DNA of 64,000 bases, taken from the NCBI GenBank assembly GCA_964017065.1, contig OZ024790.1, positions 3,404,631 through 3,468,630 of the forward strand, in the 5' to 3' direction. This document shows positions 56,436 through 64,000 of this stretch, one piece after another. The stretch's first letter is position 1, and every line of letters begins with the position of its first letter. Source of the DNA: Haliclona indistincta (lineage: Eukaryota; Porifera; Demospongiae; Haplosclerida; Chalinidae). The notes below the pieces were generated by a model. The model had not been told where the DNA came from. It saw only the letters and a program-made list of their open reading frames with translations, and searched no databases. Made by a program: the position numbers and the translations under genes.

Positions 56436-56819
56436 TTATGACCAGTTCACACAATGTGCTGTATCAGCAGCTGCCTATAGTCTAATGCAGCTGTAACCAG
56501 TAAAGTGCCTCCTTTGATCAACCAATGAGACTTGATTATACTAGTTACGAACTACTAGTAAGGATCATTAGACTATAGCATAGACCAGTACAAGACTACT
56601 CCCTCTCTCGCTATGTGACGTGTCATGCGAATCTTTGTCCTCCAACAATGTAACATAAAATTGTTTAGACCGTATAAGCACAAGATGGATACCAGTATTA
56701 AATGCACGCAAAACCGGCTCAGAAAAACCAAAGTACATTATAAGTTTCACTGCATAGGTAGAGTGTTGGTGTGACTATGAAAATTTTAGCAAATCTAATT
56801 CAATAGGCTCAAATAGTAC

Positions 56820-56998
56820 TACAGTGGAGCCTCTCTAAGGCGGGCACTATCGGGACCAACAAAAATTTTCCATTATAGAGAGGGTGTCCTCTGGTCAGGG
56901 GTTTATTATACATGTACATTATGTGGGTTATATTTGGGATTCAGTAAGTGTCCGTTATAGAGGGATGAGGGGTGTCCTCTAAGAGGGGTCCCACTGCA
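56820..56998. mobile_element. Short DNA-transposon MITE (copy 2 of 2)
   Basis: It starts acagtggagcctctctaagg and ends aagaggggtcccactg. Same family as 55388-55562. Confidence 0.78.
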
Positions 56999-57199
56999 TT
57001 ACAAATTCTAAGCAAGACAAGTGGACAGGTCTGAATCTCTCAAGTGTGCAATAACTATGCTAACACCATAGCAACTATAGCTGAGTCAGCTAGTCACAAT
57101 ATTGTATTGTCTATGTACAAAGCAGATGTGCAATTAATCTGACGTGTAGCTATGGAACACAACTGAAACTGAAAATCATACTTAGTACTAATGTGTAAC

Positions 57200-57326
57200 T
57201 CAACACTACAAATCAGATATGCCGAAGCACTGAGCGACGCTTTGTCCTAGTCACAAAGAGACCCACTAGTATATAAGGCAAGCTAGAGCCTGGAGTGATC
57301 ACAGTCTTCTCCAGTAAGATTTCATC
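57200..57326 (+). promoter_or_regulatory. TATA promoter of secreted-protein gene 1
   Basis: A TATATAAG box at 57270-57277, about 50 bp before the ATG. The block gacgctttgtcctagtcaca upstream and gtgatcacagtcttctccag downstream are also found at 61225-61320 before gene 2. Confidence 0.75.
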
Positions 57327-58112
57327 ATGAAGTATCAAGCCGCTCTTGTTCTGCTGCTGGCATATTACACTGCAGCATACGAATGCCCTGCTGATACAAC
57401 CGGCATCAAGGTCTTTGAAGCTGATCTTAGCACCGGATATTCGTACATTCGTCCTAGTTCTAGAATCACGTGGGTGAAGTCCCTGACAAGCCCGGGATAT
57501 GGGTCGTGCAGTCAACAAGGAGTCCTCAAGATAACGTTGCCTAAACCTGTAAATGGAAAGCAAAAGTGTCGCTTCAAGTTCGATCTTCATCACTCGGATA
57601 TCTCGTCCGGAGGAGGATACAACTTCAACATCGGTGACTCAATGTCTAACGACGGGTTTGGTAAAGATTCTGGTCACACGTCGAACGCTGCTGAAGTCCA
57701 CAACTTCCGCAACACATTTTACGTCTATTCAAACCTCCAACAACTACAAGACGAGAATCCAGCCGACAACAACAATCTACTGGTTGATAAAGTAACCTAT
57801 GCTGTACGTGGTCATGTGAGCGTAACCGTTGGAAACGAGTTCGTCAAGTTCGAAAATCCCAATTTGTATGTTAACAAATGCTACGCTGGTCCTCACTTGT
57901 TCACCTTGAACGGACAGACACCACTTTACGGCGACGTAGACTACGATATCTACTTCTCAATGAACCGAGTGATATATCCATTTGATGCTCAAGTTAAACC
58001 ACCATCACGTACAGGAGCTGGTCTCTGTAAGGTGGCTATCACTGCCATGGACTGCGATATCCCTCTTGCTCTACCACGTATTGCTCTACCACCTGGTATT
58101 CCTAACAAGTGA
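57327..58112 (+). CDS. Secreted protein of a tandem family, gene 1
   Basis: A single-exon gene of 261 residues. It has a clear signal peptide (MKYQAALVLLLAYYTAAYE, cleavage likely near residue 18) and no membrane segment after it. The mature part is beta-rich in appearance with few cysteines (near residues 20, 55, 73, 182, 232 and 240). Landmarks are NFNIGDSMSNDGFG, HTSNAAEVHNF, GHVSVTVGNEFVKF, YDIYFSMNRVI and a proline-rich tail (ALPRIALPPGIPN). I do not recognise the family; a carbohydrate-binding or extracellular-matrix role would be a guess. Gene 2 (61321) is a tandem paralogue at roughly 55-60% in the mature part. It has its own TATA promoter. Confidence 0.85.
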   Translation: MKYQAALVLLLAYYTAAYECPADTTGIKVFEADLSTGYSYIRPSSRITWVKSLTSPGYGSCSQQGVLKITLPKPVNGKQKCRFKFDLHHSDISSGGGYNFNIGDSMSNDGFGKDSGHTSNAAEVHNFRNTFYVYSNLQQLQDENPADNNNLLVDKVTYAVRGHVSVTVGNEFVKFENPNLYVNKCYAGPHLFTLNGQTPLYGDVDYDIYFSMNRVIYPFDAQVKPPSRTGAGLCKVAITAMDCDIPLALPRIALPPGIPNK

Positions 58113-60415
58113 GGAACAGACTCACTATTCACTGGATACTGAACCAATGAATCAACAATACTCGTTACATAATTTATGTGCATGCATGTAGTGATCGACA
58201 AGATCGATATATTCATTTGTTATTTCATATAAGTCAAAATGTTGTGTTAATGTATCGTTTCAGCTAATGCTCTATAAAGAGCAAGCAGCAATTACGAGGA
58301 ACTAGATTGTGCATTGTCTTATTAAGGTGTTCACGAATCATGTGAGACAGCACTGGCGCACTACATGAGGTGATGAGCTGAAAAGACAGTGCACTAGCTA
58401 TGTACTGTGAGTTGTGTTTTAGCTAGCTCCTCTTTAAAGAGGCTTTTACTAAACAAAAACAAAAAATACTGTCATTGGCACTATACATGGAATCAATGAT
58501 AACATCTGAGTATAGATGATGATCATTGGAGACCTCTGTCGTGAGATACTTGTGGAGCCAAGATCAGCTACTGTGTGATTATGACACAATATTGTATGGC
58601 AGCATATTAGACAACCAATCAGCTCCACACAGACACACCATGACTACCAATAGACTGACATTATAGACACAGCCCACTTCAAGCTATAGCTTTGATCCCC
58701 AATACCTTCAATGATTAAGTTATTAATTATTACCATTAAGGGTTTGGACTCCATGAGATGATCAGGTTAAAGATCAGAAGACCAGGAGGTCCCAGAAAGA
58801 AAAATTACCGTCCCCAGGCCAAAAAGTGGGTGGGTGGGTCGAGAGGTTTTTTACACAAAAGTCATTTTGCGTAAATTTTAGCCACTACAACTCTGGTGCA
58901 CTTTAGAGCATTTTTGCAGGTTCTTGACACCAGAGGAGGTCTATATCATGCGGATATAACTTGCTTTTGTTATTATTTACAGTGTGAATTATACATACAC
59001 TGTAAAACGCAGGTAAAAGATGTATTATTCTGAGAAGGGTGTGGACTAGAGGCGTGGCTAGCATAATGCAGCTTGTCCTGAGCCAGGCAGTTATTCTACT
59101 CACCAGCTTCTGCAGTGGATACAGCTGCACTCAGCTCTTGAGTGTTGTTCTTCCGTCGAAAGAAGCTATCCAATCGTGGAGTTTTAGCAGCATCGGGTGC
59201 TTTTCTGTGACGAGCACTGCTGCACTGCGCTAGCTTGTGCTCTGAAACGTGGTAGTCGCTTAATCTTGGCCAAATTCACAGCGGTAGTGCCGTCACTTTC
59301 TGGTCTCTGCTGCTGGAGCAGTGTTCTGCATGATCGCGATCGATACTAGGCTGACGCACCCGCGCTATCGACAATGAGCTACGTGTACGTGATCGTCTCG
59401 ATCGTCATCTTTTCATGAATATTAATTAGTTTGACTTGTGAATATCATTATATGACACGTTATGACGTAGTAGGTTGGTGGGTATTGGGGCTATGTAAAA
59501 AACCTGCCTGGGGTCGAAAATTTCCGCCACTGGAACCCCCTGCCCAAGACATTGTTATCATGCTTACTACAGCAAGACTGAGCAGAATACAAGATACATG
59601 TACTGTAAAGTATTTCTTCAAAAATTGGCTCAAAATAAACTTGCTTTTCTATTTGGAGACAATTTTAGGAGAAGATCCAGAAGCACCGAATAATTGGAGG
59701 TGTGGTGATGACCACATATTATCTGAACAAAAACGTGTCTATAGCTCTGTCAACAAAGTGCAGCACGTGGCTCATTAACGTTAGGTTGTTGGCTGACTGT
59801 GACAAAGAACTAAGTGCTTACCAAAATTTGGAGGTCTTAGCAAGCATTTCAGCAAGAAGGCGCTGAAAAATAAGAGACGTGAAGTACAGTACAATTAACA
59901 GTGATTAACACACACGTCAAAAGAGCATGAAGTGTTAGTTGTGCTGACCAGTCAAGCACACTTTGTATACAGTGTCTGAACACTTTGTAATGAGAAGCGG
60001 CAAGTGGTCTACGTAACAGCTCACTGTGACAGTACTAGTTGCAAGGTATTAAGAAACAAAACATCATTGTCTCAAGACATGACCGCTACTCAGGCATATA
60101 CAACTATTACACAAAGGGTTAGCCCCATACCCAGGCGCTAGTGAGGAGAAGAAATAAGCGCAGGGTATCAAGCTGCTTCTTAGCCAGTTGTTTATTTGCC
60201 TAATAACTTAGGCGTGACCTGAGTAACTGCTACCATGTTTTCGTGACGTTATCGGAATATTTTACAGAAAAATAAACGGATATTTAGGATACCAGGTGCT
60301 TATTTCTTCTCACTAGCGCCCGGGTATGAGGCTAACAAAGGGTAGATACACTATGCACAAGCACGTATAATTATGCAGCTTTTAGTAATGCTAGACAACT
60401 GTCTGCCATTTTACG
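58113..60415. other. Intergenic between the two secreted-protein genes
   Basis: The first about 700 bp is homologous to the 3' flank of gene 2 (62071-63260), with blocks such as ccaatcagctccacacagac. A module at 59680-60010 recurs at 60615-61000 and 63685-64000. No gene that I can support. Confidence 0.6.
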
Positions 60416-60618
60416 ATAGTCGGCTGAACTTCTTTATAACCAGCGCCGCACTGGTTAGCAACCATACTCTGTGTTTGGTCTGCATCATTTTGAATTGAAT
60501 CACATCATAGAATCCAGATCCACCCATAATGGTGCACATATGTGTGACTTTTATTCAAGCTGGGGAACTTCTGAGTTAACGAGAGAGACGCATTGTCCTA
60601 GTCACAAAGAGACCCACC
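60416..60618 (+). promoter_or_regulatory. Orphan promoter-block copy
   Basis: Matches 61050-61260 upstream of gene 2 (gtgtttggtctgcatcattt, ttattcaagctggggaac, tcctagtcacaaagagaccc) but breaks off just before the TATA box and joins the 60615 module. No signal peptide follows. Confidence 0.65.
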
Positions 60619-61224
60619 CCAGAAGCACCGAATAATTAGTGTTGATTTGAACAAGAACGCGTCTACAGATCAGTCCACAAAATAGAACTCACGACTCATT
60701 CATGTTAGGTTGTTGGCTGATTGTGACAAAGAACTAAAGTCCTAGCCGGAATTTGGAGTTTTAGCACACATTTTGTTCCGAAATAAGAGGCGCCAATTCT
60801 AAAAGCACGGTATTAAGAGTGATGAACACACATGCCGAAAGAGCATGTGCAAAAGTGTTAGCTTTGGTAACCATGTTGTCCAGTCAAGCACACTCTGTCT
60901 AACAGTTGTGGTAAAGTGACTGATCACCACCAGTTGAACCAAAGAGAAGCAGCAAGTGCTTTATGCACCAGCTCAGTCACTATTCTTTATCTTTTTTAAT
61001 GTAATGATAGACAAACTTTAGAGGTTAGACAACTGTCTGCCATTTCATGATAGTCGGCTGAACTTTCTTTATAGCTAGCACTGCAATGGTTAGCACAATA
61101 TCATGTGTTTGGTCTGCATTATTTTGAATTGAATCACATCATAGAATTCAAATTCTCTCATTATGCTGCTTGAAGAAGACATATGTGTGACCTTTATTCA
61201 AGCTGGGGAACTCCTGAGTTAGCG

Positions 61225-61320
61225 AGAGCGACGCTTTGTCCTAGTTACAAAGAGACCCTCTAGTATATAAAGCAAGCTAGATCCTGGAGTGATCACAATC
61301 TTCTCCAGTAAGTATCCATC
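61225..61320 (+). promoter_or_regulatory. TATA promoter of secreted-protein gene 2
   Basis: TATATAAAG at about 61264-61272, in the same context as gene 1. Confidence 0.75.
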
Positions 61321-62070
61321 ATGAAGTATCAAGCCGCTCTTGTTCTGCTGCTAGCATATTACACTGCAGCATACGAATGTCCTAATCGTACTCCAGTGAC
61401 TAAGGTGTTTGAAGCTAATCTCGACACTGGTTCTACCTACGTTCGTTCAGGCTATGGGATATCTTGGAAAAATTCACTGACTGGTCCAATTTCTGGTGCT
61501 TGCAGCAGGCAAGGTGTCATCAAGATAACGTACCCCGCTCCTCAATATGGAAAGCAAAAGCGTTGCTTCAAGTTCGATCTTCATTTCTCATCACCAATAG
61601 GATGGAACTTCAACATTGGAGACTCATCTAATGATGGCTATGGAGGAGATGCTTATGATACATCAAATGCTGCTGAAGTACACAACAAAGGAGACAGCTT
61701 TTACGTGTACTCTAATATTTTAGATGGATATGAGAGCTATGCTGATTCAAGATATCTGTTGGTCGAGAAAACAGCAGGAGTGGTCAAAGGTCATGTGAGC
61801 GTAACCGTTGGTGATGAGTTTGTCAAGTATGAGAGCAGCAGCTGGAACAAATGCTATGCCAGTCGCTACCTGTTCACACTGAACGGACAAGCTACCAACT
61901 ATGGTCCAGTCAACTATGACATCTTCTTCTCAATGAATCGAGTCATTAATAGAGCCTCACGCTCTGGAACTGGACTCTGCAAGGCGATTGTCACAGCCAT
62001 GGACTGTGATATCCCTATTGCTCTACCACGTATTGCTCTACCACCTGGTATTCCTAACCTGCGAGGATAA
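61321..62070 (+). CDS. Secreted protein of a tandem family, gene 2
   Basis: A single-exon gene of 249 residues and a paralogue of gene 1. The signal peptide is identical for its first 20 residues and almost identical in DNA. The mature part keeps GWNFNIGDSSNDGYGGDA, YDTSNAAEVHN, GHVSVTVGDEFVKY, YDIFFSMNRVI and the tail ALPRIALPPGIPN, but loops differ in length and composition (four tyrosines or serines replace acidic stretches). There are no internal stops or introns. Function is unknown; secretion to the mesohyl or extracellular space is inferred from the signal peptide. Confidence 0.85.
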   Translation: MKYQAALVLLLAYYTAAYECPNRTPVTKVFEANLDTGSTYVRSGYGISWKNSLTGPISGACSRQGVIKITYPAPQYGKQKRCFKFDLHFSSPIGWNFNIGDSSNDGYGGDAYDTSNAAEVHNKGDSFYVYSNILDGYESYADSRYLLVEKTAGVVKGHVSVTVGDEFVKYESSSWNKCYASRYLFTLNGQATNYGPVNYDIFFSMNRVINRASRSGTGLCKAIVTAMDCDIPIALPRIALPPGIPNLRG

Positions 62071-63684
62071 GGCACACACTATTTACTGGATACTGAACCA
62101 ATGAATCAACAATACTCATTAGTTACATATGTGTGCATGCATGTAGTGTATCGACAAGATCGATATCTTCATTTGTTATTTCATAGAAGTCAAAACATTA
62201 TGTTAGTGTATCGTTCCAGGTAATGCTCTAGCTATAAAGAGCACATCACTATGAGGAACTAGTTTATGCACTATCTAATTGTTGTGCTCATGCGAGACTG
62301 CACTGGGGCACTCCACGAAGCGATGAGCTGAAGAGAGACTATGTAGTTTAAGGAGACGGAGTACAGTTACACGCCCGCACTTATAACTGTAAGTAGTGCA
62401 CTTATCACGTCAAAATTATTTTGTGAAGAGTGCTTACTTGCTGACCGTATACCTCGACTGTTCCATTTGTACAGACCTTTGGGCAGTGCCTGAGAGTAAA
62501 AACTTCGCCTGGACATCAAAATGCGTGAGTTATGATGAGTTATGGCGCTAGTTGTTGCCAAACGAACGGTGCTGTCAAGACTCATCGGTGTTTCACTCTG
62601 AAATCGCTTACCGGAATACCAAACAAACATACAGTACTCAGGTGCTAGAACAACTCCAGAAGTGTTGGTTAGTAGTAAACTTCGCCGTTATTCTGTCACA
62701 GTTTTGGTAAAATTTGACGCCAAAAACCTAAATTCCTACGTCTTAAGGTTTTGCCTCCTGCCACCCGACAACAGCTCTGAATTTTCACAGCTCTCACGCT
62801 CCTCAAAAGAACAGTCTTTGGTGTGTCTTTGGATCGTCTTCATGGCGTTCTTGCACTTTTTATTTTGACACTGTGTTAATATTTATTTTATGAATAATTA
62901 ATTAGGCAAACAGTACTCCGTCACCTTAACCTGTTATTTTAGTTAGCTCTTCTTAAACTAGGCTTTTAAAAACAAAAACAAATACTGTGATTGGTACTAA
63001 ATGGAAACAATGAGAATTTAAAGATCTGAGTGACCTCTGTCATGAGTTGCCTGACAATCAACTTATATAGCAAGATCAGCTACTGCAGGAGCCTCCTGGC
63101 TACTGTGATCATGATACCATCTTGTATGGTTTACTAGACACAACCAATCAGCTCCACACAGACACATCATGACTACCAATAGACTGATATTATAGGCACA
63201 GCCCACTTCAAGCTAGCTTTGATCCCTAATACCTTCAATGATTAAGTTATTAATCATTATTATTAAGTTTTGGTGGATATTAACATTATGAGATAATCAT
63301 GTCAAAGCTCACACTCTAAGACATTGTTATACAGCTACACAAGAATTTATTCAGCAACAGCAAGACTATCAATGATTACAAGACACTACTATTAGGTCAA
63401 ACAGCCCGTGCAATAAATCCCATATTGCACATTATAGCACTAAGATAGCGGCGAACGAAGATCTTTGACCAAGGTAAGCTCTAAATCAGTTACAGCACGG
63501 TTGATCGTGCTGTATAAAAGTTAAAGCACTCGCGGGATTGGGTCTCGTGCCTTATCTCCCATACAGCACAAACAACCATGCATTAACTAATACATTATTA
63601 TTACTTATTAAAAAAATTGGTAAAAAATTTTAATTTTAAAACTTGATTGCTCGTAATTTAGAGCCAATTGTAGCAGAAGTTCCA
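62071..63684. other. 3' flank of gene 2
   Basis: Blocks are shared with 58113-58760 (cttgttatttcata, aactagtttatgcac, tgctctataaagagc-like). The extra 62340-62930 segment has short ORFs without recognisable domains. Confidence 0.55.
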
Positions 63685-64000
63685 AAAGCACTAAATCAGT
63701 GTTGATTTGAACAAGAACGCGTCTAGATCAGTCCACAAAATAGAACTCACGACTCATTGATGTTAGGTTGTGTGACAGAGAACTGAAGTCCTAGCTGAAA
63801 TTTGGAGTTTTAGCACACATTTCAGTTGGAAGGTGCCGAAATAAGAGGCGCCAATTCTAAAAGCACGGTATTAAGAGTGATGAACACACATGCTGAAAGA
63901 GCACGTGCAAAAGTGTTAGCTTTTGTAACCATGTTGTCCAGTCAAGCACACTTTGTCTAGCAGTTGTGGTAAAGTGACTGATCACCACCAGTTTGAACCA
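63685..64000 (+). repeat. Start of a third copy of the secreted-gene upstream module
   Basis: Aligned with 60615-60985 (gtgttgatttgaacaagaac, gccaattctaaaagcacggt, gatcaccaccagtt) at over 90% identity, running off the window edge. Confidence 0.8.

Noticed and set aside
59431..59778. 115-codon ORF
   Set aside because: Overlaps a repeated intergenic module (also at 60615 and 63685) where the frame is not kept.
62367..62868. ORFs on both strands after secreted gene 2
   Set aside because: Short, overlapping and without homologous frame in the duplicate flank of gene 1.

Overview
The window is animal nuclear DNA and most probably comes from a demosponge (Amphimedon-like). It is AT-rich, has short GT-AG introns, and holds a DEATH-NACHT-LRR receptor gene of the type expanded in sponges, UHRF1-like and RAVER-like genes, and a very high density of DNA transposons with long inverted repeats. 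I had no database search, so names rest on motifs and remembered family sequences.

Left part (1-14.2 kb). An old, 5'-truncated NLR copy (1.36-6.8 kb) carries a stop codon, a frameshift and two transposon insertions in its LRR part. It is followed by another hairpin/foldback element, the N-terminal half of a RAVER-like RRM gene (minus strand), a LINE fragment, and a nearly intact NLR paralogue (10.78-14.16 kb) with death domain, NACHT and LRRs.

Middle (14.2-30.3 kb). A nested transposon stack lies 75 bp downstream of the intact NLR. The outer element (14234-30282) has a THAP/DDE transposase and a convergent SWIM-YqaJ nuclease gene, both decayed. An 11.9-kb CACTA/EnSpm element (18217-30095, 3-bp TSD) sits inside it. 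That inner element carries a Tnp2-type transposase, a divergent multi-exon accessory gene, a protein kinase gene, and a 23-copy minisatellite.

Right-centre (30.7-56.2 kb). Here is a tandem segmental duplication of the unit [membrane-anchored PARP gene, MAIP1/Tim44-like gene, 3' exons of UHRF1]. Copy A (32.7-42.8 kb) and copy B (46.8-56.2 kb) differ mainly by transposon insertions with clear target-site duplications. A decayed MAIP1-like remnant at 30.7-31.2 kb points to an older third unit.

Right end (57.2-64 kb). Two tandem single-exon genes for secreted proteins have nearly identical signal peptides, TATA boxes and flanks. Repeat phase predicts a third copy just beyond the window.

Recurring themes are (i) a previously unnamed family, to my knowledge, of elements with a variable terminal hairpin at one end and a long foldback at the other (at least four copies), (ii) a shared pair of CACGTG sites upstream of both the NLR and the MAIP1-like genes, and (iii) several one-base frameshifts in homopolymers, which could be decay or base-calling error in the assembly.
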